Shown: piece after piece, positions 7,373 through 14,134 of the stretch
How positions within the stretch are numbered: position 1 is the first letter of the stretch
Layout: each line of letters starts with the position of its first letter
DNA from: Aquificota bacterium
GTDB lineage: Bacteria; Aquificota; Aquificia; Aquificales; Hydrogenothermaceae
Direction: 5' to 3'
Length of the DNA: 20,067 nt
Assembly: GCA_013153235.1 (NCBI GenBank)
Contig: JAADEU010000069.1
Span: forward strand, 1 to 20,067
Program-made: the position numbers and the translations under genes
Notes under the pieces: generated by a model
Told to the model about the DNA's origin: nothing
Seen by the model: the letters and a program-made list of their open reading frames with translations, nothing else
Databases searched by the model: none

Positions 7373-7401
7373 TTAACACTTATAAAGTATAATAATATTT
7401 A
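7373..7401 (+). promoter_or_regulatory. Candidate promoter for serA-ino1 operon
   Basis: TTAACA (7373-7378), 17 bases, then TATTTA (7396-7401). A better -10 match, TATAAT, lies at 7388-7393 but has no -35 at the right distance. Either would start transcription 30-40 bases before the serA ATG. The AT-rich stretch supports a promoter here; the exact boxes are uncertain. Confidence 0.35.
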
Positions 7402-7436
7402 CTTTCAAAGAACCTAAAAGGAGGAAAACACCTGAT

Positions 7437-9026
7437 ATGTTCAAAGTTCTGGTTACAGACCATATCTCAAGTAAAGGACTGGACATACTGAACAGTGACC
7501 CTGATATAGACCTTGATTACCAGCCGGAAATCAGATGGGAAGAACTGCTTGAAATCATAAAGGATTACCATGCCATTATCACCAGAAGCAGAACGCCTGT
7601 AACGGAAGAACTCCTTGAGAGGGCAGAAAATCTCAAGGTGGTTGGAAGGGCAGGTGTTGGTGTTGATAATGTCGACCTTGAGGCCTGTTCAAGAAGGGGA
7701 ATTCTGGTTGTTAACACCCCCGGTGCAAATACTGTAGGTGCTGCAGAGCTTACTATAGCCCATCTGTACGCTGTACTGAGGAAGCTCCACCTTGCCCATG
7801 AATCAATGCTCAGAGGTGAGTGGAACAGAAAAAAATTCATGGGTGAGGAGCTGGACGGAAAAGTCGTTGGAATTGTTGGGCTCGGAAATGTAGGTTCACA
7901 GGTTGCAATCAGATGTAAGGCTGCAGGGGCTACAGTGATTGCATATGACCCTTACATACCCAGGGAAAAGGGAGACAGGCTTGGTGTGGAGCTTGTTGAT
8001 ACACTTGAGGAACTGATTAAAAGGTCTGATATAGTAACCCTCCACTGCCCCCTTACAGAGGAAACCAGGGGTATGATAGGTGCAAAAGAGTTTGAGATGA
8101 TGAAGGACGGGGTTTATTTTATCAACTGTGCCAGAGGTGGTATTGTTGATGAAGATGCCATGTACGAATATATGAAAAAGGGTAAGTTTGCAGGAATAGG
8201 ACTGGATGTTTTTGGGAAAGAACCCCCAGACGATAGAATCAGAAGGATATTTGAGTTTCCAAATATAAGCCTTTCACCCCACATAGGGGCAAACACATAC
8301 GAATCCCAGGACAAGGTTGCCGTTAAGATAGCCCAGCAGGTTATTGCAGCCCTTAAAGGGCAGTTCGTTGAGGCTGCGGTTAATGCACCGTTTACCATTA
8401 CGGAGGGTTTTGAGAACGTAAAGGCCTTCCTCCTGCTTGCAGAAAAACTGGGAAGTTTCCTCACCCAGTATGCAGGGGGTAATTTTAAGGAGATTAATGT
8501 TGAGGTCAGGGGCTCTATTGCAGAGCATATAAAACCCATTACGGCATATCTCCTGAAGGGATTCCTTGAACCTATACTGGACAGACCTGTGAATATAATA
8601 AATGCCCCATTCCTGGCTAAAGAAAGGGGAATAAACATAGTTGAGTCATCCAGAGAAGAGGGGCTTGTTTTCAAAGATTTTATAAAGGTTACAGCTGTTG
8701 AAAATGGAAAGGAGCATGTCGTCGGTGGAACGGCATTTTACGGACAGATACCAAAGATAATGCTTGTGGACGGATACTGGATAGACATAGACCCTGAAGG
8801 TGTGATTTTGATGTTTGAAAACAAAGATGTTCCCGGTGTTATTGCAAAACTTGGGGAAATTCTGGCAAGACATAACATTAATATAGCCGGCTTCAGACTG
8901 GGAAGACTTGAAAAGGGTAAGATAGCCCTTGGAGCCCTTCAGCTTGATGAGAGAATTAACGATGTAATTCTTGAGGAAATCCTTGATATTCCAGAAATAT
9001 TAAAAGCAAAAGAGATTATTCTGTAG
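7437..9026 (+). CDS. serA: D-3-phosphoglycerate dehydrogenase (long form, ACT domain)
   Basis: A 529-residue cytoplasmic enzyme oxidising 3-phosphoglycerate to 3-phosphohydroxypyruvate with NAD, the first step of the phosphorylated serine pathway. The substrate-binding domain brackets a Rossmann domain with GIVGLGNVG (145-153); the catalytic set is R233 (INCARGG), E262 and H282 (SPHIGANT). An intervening ASB-type domain (about 325-450) leads to a C-terminal ACT domain (about 455-529, GVILMFENKDVPGVIAKLG), usually the site of serine feedback control. About 525 residues is the usual length of this form. AGGAGG lies 12 bases before the ATG, a long spacing. Ten bases separate it from ino1, so they share an operon. 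In this window PspA and a class V aminotransferase could supply the remaining steps. Confidence 0.97.
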   Translation: MFKVLVTDHISSKGLDILNSDPDIDLDYQPEIRWEELLEIIKDYHAIITRSRTPVTEELLERAENLKVVGRAGVGVDNVDLEACSRRGILVVNTPGANTVGAAELTIAHLYAVLRKLHLAHESMLRGEWNRKKFMGEELDGKVVGIVGLGNVGSQVAIRCKAAGATVIAYDPYIPREKGDRLGVELVDTLEELIKRSDIVTLHCPLTEETRGMIGAKEFEMMKDGVYFINCARGGIVDEDAMYEYMKKGKFAGIGLDVFGKEPPDDRIRRIFEFPNISLSPHIGANTYESQDKVAVKIAQQVIAALKGQFVEAAVNAPFTITEGFENVKAFLLLAEKLGSFLTQYAGGNFKEINVEVRGSIAEHIKPITAYLLKGFLEPILDRPVNIINAPFLAKERGINIVESSREEGLVFKDFIKVTAVENGKEHVVGGTAFYGQIPKIMLVDGYWIDIDPEGVILMFENKDVPGVIAKLGEILARHNINIAGFRLGRLEKGKIALGALQLDERINDVILEEILDIPEILKAKEIIL

Positions 9027-9036
9027 GAGGAAAGAG

Positions 9037-10146
9037 GTGTCTGAGAGGAAGATAAAAGTCGCAATAGCTGGCGTAGGAAACTGTGCCAGTGCACTGATAC
9101 AGGGGATTTATTATTACAAGGAAAAAAAGAGTATTGAAGCAAGTGGTCTCATGCATGAGGATATTGGTGGCTACAAACCATGGGACCTGGAGATTGTGGC
9201 CGCCTGGGATATAGATGAAAGGAAAGTGGGGTACGATGTTTCGGAGGCTATATTTAACCCTCCCAACTGTACAGCTGTTTTCCAGAGGGATGTACCAAAA
9301 ACAGGGGTAAAGGTCAGAAAAGGGAAGGTCCTTGATGGATTCCCTGAGCATATGAAAAATTACCCGCCGGAAAATGCCTTTGTTCTTTCTGATGCCAGGG
9401 AGGATAGTGTTGATACAGTTGCAAAGGTTCTGATTGAATCAGGTGCAGATGTTCTCATAAACTACGTCCCTGTTGGTGCAGAACAGGCGGCCAGATATTA
9501 TGCAGAGGCCTGTTTAAAGGCTGGTGTCGCCTTTATAAACTGTATGCCAACATTTATCGTCTCGGATGATGAATGGGCAAAGAGGTTCGAGGCAGAAGGT
9601 ATCCCTGCCGTGGGGGATGACATAAAATCACAGGTAGGTGCAACCATCACCCACAGGGTCTTAACACAGCTCCTTCTGGACAGGGGTGTAAAGATAGACA
9701 GGACCTACCAGCTGAACGTAGGTGGAAATACAGACTTCCTGAACATGCTTGAAAGAAGCAGACTTGCCACAAAGAAAAAATCAAAAACAGAGGCGGTATC
9801 CTCACTGATACCCTATGGTATGGACCCGAGGAATATACACATAGGTCCTTCAGACTACGTTCCATGGCTAAAAGACAGGAAGATAGCCTTTATCAGGCTT
9901 GAAGGAAGGCTGTTTGGGGATGTTCCTATGCATATAGAACTGAGGCTTGATGTTGAAGACTCCCCAAACAGTGCAGGTGTTGCGATAGATGCAATCAGAT
10001 GTGCAAAACTTGCACAGGATAGGGGTATAGGTGGACCTCTCTATTCAATATCTGCCTATACAATGAAACACCCTCCAATCCAGTATACAGACTGGCAGGC
10101 CAGAGAAATGGTTGAAGAATTTATAGCCGGTATCCGAGAAAGATAA
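9037..10146 (+). CDS. ino1: Inositol-1-phosphate synthase (Ino1, short prokaryotic type)
   Basis: A 369-residue NAD-dependent lyase-isomerase converting glucose-6-phosphate to L-myo-inositol-1-phosphate. It starts at GTG with AGGAGG six bases upstream, that SD overlapping the serA stop. Motifs: Rossmann GVGNCAS (12-18), GDDIKSQ (193-199), NVGGNTDFLNM (227-237), and the Lys-rich active-site stretch SRLATKKKSKTEAV (241-254). Length matches the short actinobacterial/archaeal form. Aquificota are known to contain inositol phospholipids, and Aquifex pyrophilus accumulates di-myo-inositol phosphate as a heat and salt protectant, so either product could be the end use here. No CTP:inositol-phosphate cytidylyltransferase gene is in the window to decide between them. 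Confidence 0.95.
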   Translation: MSERKIKVAIAGVGNCASALIQGIYYYKEKKSIEASGLMHEDIGGYKPWDLEIVAAWDIDERKVGYDVSEAIFNPPNCTAVFQRDVPKTGVKVRKGKVLDGFPEHMKNYPPENAFVLSDAREDSVDTVAKVLIESGADVLINYVPVGAEQAARYYAEACLKAGVAFINCMPTFIVSDDEWAKRFEAEGIPAVGDDIKSQVGATITHRVLTQLLLDRGVKIDRTYQLNVGGNTDFLNMLERSRLATKKKSKTEAVSSLIPYGMDPRNIHIGPSDYVPWLKDRKIAFIRLEGRLFGDVPMHIELRLDVEDSPNSAGVAIDAIRCAKLAQDRGIGGPLYSISAYTMKHPPIQYTDWQAREMVEEFIAGIRER

Positions 10147-10172
10147 TAATATAAATCTTCAGGAGGGTCGTT

Positions 10173-10943
10173 ATGAAGAAAACAGCAGGGCTATTGTTGG
10201 CCGGTGGTTTTTTATTTTCTTCAGCCATGGCGGTACCGGCTGTGGATGGAGAGTTATCTGCCGGATACATCAAACAGGACATCGACGGCTGGATTAATTA
10301 CAAAGGTGATTCAGCGGATGTTGATTCTGACCTGAACATCGGAACGGAAAACTCCTATTTCATAAGGGCAAAACTTGAACATCCTATTCCGATTCTCCCA
10401 AACATAAAACTGCAGTACCTGAGAATGAGATTTTCAGGTGATGGTACAGTTAGCAGAACATTTACATTTGGAAATATAACTGTAAATGTAGACGAAAGGG
10501 TAAGAACAAAACTTGACCTTGACCATTACGATTTTGTTCTGTTTTATAACCTTCCGTTTATAAATGCCCTTCAGGTCATTGATGCAGAATTTGGACTGAA
10601 TGTAAGGGTTATCGATTTTTATGCCTGGGTTCAGAGGGTATCCACAGGTGAGGAGGATTCTGTATCCCTGACACTGCCTATTCCTATGCTCCATGGTTCT
10701 CTTGAATTAAAACCGCTGAGTTTTATCTCTTTTCTGGTTGAGGCCAACGGTATAGCCTATCAGGGAAATCATTACTACGATGTTTCAGGTGAGGTCAGAC
10801 TGAAACCTATCAGGACACTGGTTCTTGATGTTTTTGTTGGACTGGGTTACAGATACGAAAAACTAAAGATAGACGATATAGATGACACAAGTGCAGACAT
10901 CAAGGTAAAACAGCCCTATATCCAGGCAGGTATACTGTTTTAA
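10173..10943 (+). CDS. Outer-membrane beta-barrel protein (TIGR04219-like)
   Basis: A 256-residue exported protein. The signal peptide is MKKTAGLLLAGGFLFSSAMA with likely cleavage after Ala20. The mature part has alternating hydrophobic and polar residues typical of beta strands and ends in Phe (GILF), a barrel-assembly signal. The layout GYIKQDIDGWINYKGD, then an EHPIPILPNIKLQY segment and a LDLDHYD segment, resembles the TIGR04219 outer-membrane protein family as I remember it; function unknown. AGGAGGG precedes the ATG, 26 bases after ino1, so it is probably the last gene of the serA-ino1 operon. A hairpin follows the stop. Outer-membrane location is well supported; substrate or role is not. 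Confidence 0.82.
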   Translation: MKKTAGLLLAGGFLFSSAMAVPAVDGELSAGYIKQDIDGWINYKGDSADVDSDLNIGTENSYFIRAKLEHPIPILPNIKLQYLRMRFSGDGTVSRTFTFGNITVNVDERVRTKLDLDHYDFVLFYNLPFINALQVIDAEFGLNVRVIDFYAWVQRVSTGEEDSVSLTLPIPMLHGSLELKPLSFISFLVEANGIAYQGNHYYDVSGEVRLKPIRTLVLDVFVGLGYRYEKLKIDDIDDTSADIKVKQPYIQAGILF

Positions 10944-10951
10944 TAAACAAA

Positions 10952-10971
10952 AGGGGGTTTCTCTGCCCCCT
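10952..10971. terminator. Shared hairpin terminator between convergent genes
   Basis: AGGGGG (10952-10957), loop TTTCTCTG, CCCCCT (10966-10971). It lies between the stops of the outer-membrane protein gene and the tautomerase gene, overlapping the tautomerase TAG. On the minus strand it is followed by TTTTGTTTATT, a fair U tract; on the plus strand only by ATTTAT. It can serve both transcripts, more strongly the leftward one. Confidence 0.65.
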
Positions 10972-11155
10972 ATTTATCTGACAGGAGTTTTCCCCCTTTG
11001 CCCCAGTTATCCCTGCTGACCTCTTCAATCACCACGTAGGTAGCAGATGGTGGCTTTCCTGCAACCTCTTCCAGTAGTTTTGTTATACCTTCAACGATTT
11101 TCTGTTTCTGCTCTTTTGTCAGTTCCCCTGCAACTTTAACATTTACGTATGGCAT
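10970..11155 (-). CDS. 4-oxalocrotonate tautomerase-family protein
   Basis: A 61-residue protein beginning MPYVNVKVAG. After Met removal Pro1 would be the catalytic base, as in the 4-OT/tautomerase superfamily of small subunits that form hexamers or dimers. EQKQKIVEGITKLLEEVAGKP is the family helix, followed by YVVIEEVSRDNWG, the usual second strand. The true substrate cannot be told; no aromatic meta-cleavage genes are nearby, so degradation of catechols is unlikely. The ATG follows the response-regulator stop by one base, and the SD GGAGG lies inside the end of that gene, so translation is coupled. Confidence 0.88.
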   Translation of the reverse strand: MPYVNVKVAGELTKEQKQKIVEGITKLLEEVAGKPPSATYVVIEEVSRDNWGKGGKLLSDK

Positions 11156-11156
11156 G

Positions 11157-12518
11157 TCACTCCTCCAGATTGTACTGTTTTAGTTTCCTGTAAAGGGACG
11201 AAAGGTCTATCTCAAGGGCTCTGGCAACCTCCTTCAGATTTCTGCCGTATTTTTCAAGGGCAAGCTGTATCACCTCTTTTTCAGCCTCTTCCCTTACCTT
11301 TTTCAGAGGCTTAATCTCTATTTTCCTTTTGCCTGCAGGTGATTTTCCTTTAAACAGATACGGTGGAAGGTCTTCAACGGTTATCTCCTCCCCTGTGGCA
11401 AATATACACAGCCGTTCCATAAGGTTCTTAAGCTCCCTTACATTTCCTGGCCAGTCGTACTTCAGGAGGACCTTCTTCACATCCTCAGACAGTTTTACAG
11501 GCTCCATCTTATTTTCTATACATGACTTTTTCAGAAAATGCTCGGCAAGGAGGATTATATCCTCACCCCTTTCCCTTAAAGGGGGAACGTAAATGGGAAC
11601 AACGGCAAGTCTGAATGCAAGGTCCTGTCTGAATCTGCCTTCCTCAATCTCCTTCTCAAGGTCTTTGTTTGTTGCCGATATAACCCTTATATCAACCTTG
11701 ATTTTTTGATTACTTCCCAGTCTTGTAAACTCTTTTTCCTCCAGAACCCTAAGCAGTTTTGCCTGTGCAGCAAGGCTCATATCCGTCACTTCGTCCAGAA
11801 ACAGGGTTCCTCCGTCTGCAATCTCAAGCTTACCTGGCTTCCTTGATATTGCCCCTGTGAATGCACCCTTTTCATACCCGAAGAGCTCGGCCTCAATAAG
11901 GTCATCAGGGAGTGCTGCACAATTTATGTCAACAAATGGTTTGTTTGCCCTGTCACTCAGGAAGTGTATAGATTTTGCCACCAGCTCTTTTCCTGTACCG
12001 TTTTCACCGAATATCATCACCCACGCGTTTGTCCTTGCAACCTTTTCTATCTGTTTTTTCAGCTTTATGATAGGGGGGCTGTTTCCTATTATTTCTATAT
12101 CCTTTGTCTGTTGCTGTTTCAGGAATATATACTCAAGGTCCTTTTTTATTTCATTAATGGCTTTCTGGATAACGGCCAGTATTGAGTCTGTGGATATGGG
12201 CTTTTCCAGAAAATCGTAGGCCCCTTCTTTCAGAGCTTTCACGGCAATGGGGATGTTTGCGTGCCCTGATATCATAATTATTTTTGTCAGGGGGTTGTTT
12301 TCCTTGATAAACTGAATCAGGTCTGTCCCTTCACCGTCCGGCAGCCACACATCAAGGAAGACAATATCAAAGTCCTTTTCCTTTAGTTTTTCCTTAGCCG
12401 ATGCGATATCAAATGCCACATCAACATTAAAACCTTCATCCTCCAGTATATCCTTCAGCAGGTCTGTTATGTTCCTCTCATCATCAACCACAAGTATAGA
12501 AAAGTTCTGGTTCTCCAT
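11157..12518 (-). CDS. NtrC-family sigma-54 response regulator
   Basis: A 453-residue three-domain activator. The receiver domain (1-125) has acidic pocket D12/D13, phospho-acceptor D56 (in VFLDVWLPDG) and K107. The AAA+ domain (about 142-370) has Walker A GENGTGKE (171-178), the sigma-54 contact loop GAFTGA (218-223), Walker B GTLFLDE (237-243) and an RERGEDI segment (315-321). The Fis-type HTH at the C-terminus (about 427-447) contains LKEVARALEIDLSSLYRKL. All key residues are intact. It would activate RpoN promoters when phosphorylated. No sensor kinase lies in the window, so its partner and signal are unknown. Its ATG shares a base with the alanine racemase stop (TGATG). Confidence 0.95.
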   Translation of the reverse strand: MENQNFSILVVDDERNITDLLKDILEDEGFNVDVAFDIASAKEKLKEKDFDIVFLDVWLPDGEGTDLIQFIKENNPLTKIIMISGHANIPIAVKALKEGAYDFLEKPISTDSILAVIQKAINEIKKDLEYIFLKQQQTKDIEIIGNSPPIIKLKKQIEKVARTNAWVMIFGENGTGKELVAKSIHFLSDRANKPFVDINCAALPDDLIEAELFGYEKGAFTGAISRKPGKLEIADGGTLFLDEVTDMSLAAQAKLLRVLEEKEFTRLGSNQKIKVDIRVISATNKDLEKEIEEGRFRQDLAFRLAVVPIYVPPLRERGEDIILLAEHFLKKSCIENKMEPVKLSEDVKKVLLKYDWPGNVRELKNLMERLCIFATGEEITVEDLPPYLFKGKSPAGKRKIEIKPLKKVREEAEKEVIQLALEKYGRNLKEVARALEIDLSSLYRKLKQYNLEE

Positions 12519-13621
12519 CAGACGATAACCCTTTTAACCCTCTTTGATATCCTACACATTATTTCATAAGGTATGGTGTTGCACAAGGAGGCAACCTCCT
12601 CAAAATATATTTCTTTTTCCCTGTCCCTGCCAATGACAGTCACTGTATCGTCCGGCTTTATATCCTCCAGACCGGTAACATCAACGATGGTCATGTCCAT
12701 TGTTACATTTCCAATGATTCTGATTTTCCTGTCTTTAAACAGGAAGTAACCCCTGTTTGACAGAGCCCTTGGAAGACCATCGGCATATCCAAAGGCAACA
12801 ACTGCTATTTTCATATCTGCAGGTGCCCTGAATGTCCCTCCGTAGGAAACCCTCTCACCTTTTTTCAGCTGTTTAACGGTAATCACCTTTGCTTTCACAG
12901 ACATTACCGTTTTTACAGGGATTGAAAAACTTTTGGATGGCTTTTCCCCGTAGATGGATATGCCAATTCTGACGCTGTTGCAAAAATCACATCTGTACTC
13001 CAGCCCTGCACTGTTTTGCAGATGTATGTATCTGGGTTTTATCCCGTACTTTTCAGCCTGCTTCACTATTTCCCCGAAGGCCGTTATCTGTTTTTGTGTG
13101 TATTCAGGGTCTGTATCCGCAGAAGGGAAGTGGGACATTATCCCTTCAATATGAATTCTGCCAGAGGCTATTTTTATAATTTCATCAAGCTGGCCGGGAT
13201 AAAATCCAAGCCTGTGCATCCCTGTATCAAACTTCAGATGAACCTTTTTTATCCGGTTGTTTATTGCCAGTCTTAACTGGTCAAAATCAGATACCACAGG
13301 AACCAGATAATACGAGCTGAATATATCAACCTCTTCAGGGAGGATTCCCCCAAGAACCAGTACATCCGAGTTTATACCTGCCTCCCTTAATTCCCTGCCC
13401 TCTTCGGCGGTGGCAACACACAGGTATCTGACAGGCTTAAGACTCTGGAGAATCTTTGAAACTTCAGCAGCCCCGTGACCGTAAGCGTCGGCTTTGACAA
13501 CGGCAAAGATATCTTTATTCACACGGCTGTGGATTGATTTTACATTATGAACCAGTCTATCTTTATCAACTTCTGCCCAGCTTCTGAAACCTTTAAGGTG
13601 TATTTTGTCCTCCGTTTTCAT
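12518..13621 (-). CDS. alr: Alanine racemase
   Basis: A 367-residue fold-type III PLP enzyme interconverting L- and D-alanine for peptidoglycan. The PLP lysine is K43 in AVVKADAYGHG (40-50); the second base is Y260 in RVSYGGTF; MTIVDV (310-315) is another family signature. Length is normal. The ATG at 13621 has no SD upstream, while a GGAGG sits just inside the coding region with no ATG, GTG or TTG suitably placed after it before the conserved core begins near residue 12. The start is therefore best left at 13621, perhaps on a short-leader transcript. The stop overlaps the start of the response-regulator gene. Confidence 0.95.
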   Translation of the reverse strand: MKTEDKIHLKGFRSWAEVDKDRLVHNVKSIHSRVNKDIFAVVKADAYGHGAAEVSKILQSLKPVRYLCVATAEEGRELREAGINSDVLVLGGILPEEVDIFSSYYLVPVVSDFDQLRLAINNRIKKVHLKFDTGMHRLGFYPGQLDEIIKIASGRIHIEGIMSHFPSADTDPEYTQKQITAFGEIVKQAEKYGIKPRYIHLQNSAGLEYRCDFCNSVRIGISIYGEKPSKSFSIPVKTVMSVKAKVITVKQLKKGERVSYGGTFRAPADMKIAVVAFGYADGLPRALSNRGYFLFKDRKIRIIGNVTMDMTIVDVTGLEDIKPDDTVTVIGRDREKEIYFEEVASLCNTIPYEIMCRISKRVKRVIV

Positions 13622-13655
13622 TATAATTTTCTTTTCGTAATTTTATCAAAAAAAG

Positions 13656-13683
13656 CTTTCATTTTCTTATGAACAGGTATAAA
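13656..13683 (+). promoter_or_regulatory. Weak candidate promoter for the copper module
   Basis: TATAAA (13678-13683) lies 19 bases before the GGAGG of the HMA gene, with CTTTCA (13656-13661) 16 bases upstream as a poor -35. It sits in the 93-base gap between the divergent alr and copper genes. No clear CueR- or CsoR-type operator is recognised. Confidence 0.28.
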
Positions 13684-13714
13684 TTATGAAATATAAACTC
13701 TGGAGGTCAGCTGG

Positions 13715-14065
13715 TTGGATAAGGTTGCGGTGCTGTCCGTTTCCCTTGCGTTGATAGGTGGGATAGGCTGGTTTTTCTCCGGAAAGAAGAAATCCTCCGA
13801 AAAGGAAGACACCGCCCCAGAGGGAAAAATAGAAAAACTGGAACTTAACATATCAGGTATGCACTGTGCCGGATGTGTTGCAGGTATAGAAGCAACCCTG
13901 AAGGCTACGGAAGGTGTTGTTTCAGCTTCTGTAAATCTGACAACATCAAAGGGTGTTTTTGAGTACGACCCTTCTGTAATTTCAAAAAACGAGATAATAC
14001 AGAAAATTAAACAGCTTGGATACGACGCATCTGAGGACCTTGAAAGCTTTGAAAAAAAAAGTTAG
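13715..14065 (+). CDS. Membrane-anchored HMA copper-binding domain (zero-frame product of copA)
   Basis: A 116-residue product from a TTG start; GGAGG at 13702-13706 lies eight bases upstream. Residues about 4-21 form a hydrophobic segment followed by GKKKSS, so it is likely an anchor with the rest in the cytoplasm. Residues about 39-108 are an HMA fold with the metal site GMHCAGC (C51, C54), as in CopZ chaperones and the N-termini of Cu+ ATPases. The frame runs through nine A and stops at TAG 14063-14065. The ATPase body continues in the -1 frame from the A run. The product may be a stand-alone anchored chaperone, the N-terminus of the full transporter after a shift, or the result of a sequencing or real indel. 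Confidence 0.82.
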   Translation: MDKVAVLSVSLALIGGIGWFFSGKKKSSEKEDTAPEGKIEKLELNISGMHCAGCVAGIEATLKATEGVVSASVNLTTSKGVFEYDPSVISKNEIIQKIKQLGYDASEDLESFEKKS

Positions 14066-14134
14066 AGGAGGAAAGAGACCTTAAAAAAAGGTTCCTGACT
14101 GCCTTTACCCTTACGGTGGTTATCTTTTTCCTCC
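14053..14134 (+). other. Candidate -1 frameshift signal in copA (slippery A run plus stem)
   Basis: Nine A occupy 14052-14060. In the zero frame the heptamer A AAA AAA (14053-14059) allows both tRNAs to re-pair after a -1 slip; the next codon becomes AAG TTA. The -1 frame has a TGA at 14050-14052 and the zero frame a TAG at 14063-14065, so only this ten-base window permits the switch. After a seven-base spacer, 14067-14078 (GGAGGAAAGAGA) can pair with 14123-14134 (TCTTTTTCCTCC) in 12 base pairs with one G-U and a 44-base loop. Slippery site, spacer and stem match known -1 frameshift elements. Polymerase slippage on the A run, or a sequencing error, are alternatives. Confidence 0.6.

Noticed and set aside
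8114..8674. 186-codon frame antisense to serA
   Set aside because: Lies fully over the conserved SerA catalytic region and shows no recognisable features.
13686..13754. 22-codon ATG frame ahead of the copper HMA gene
   Set aside because: No SD, Arg/Cys-rich non-protein-like sequence, and it spans the SD and start of the HMA gene.
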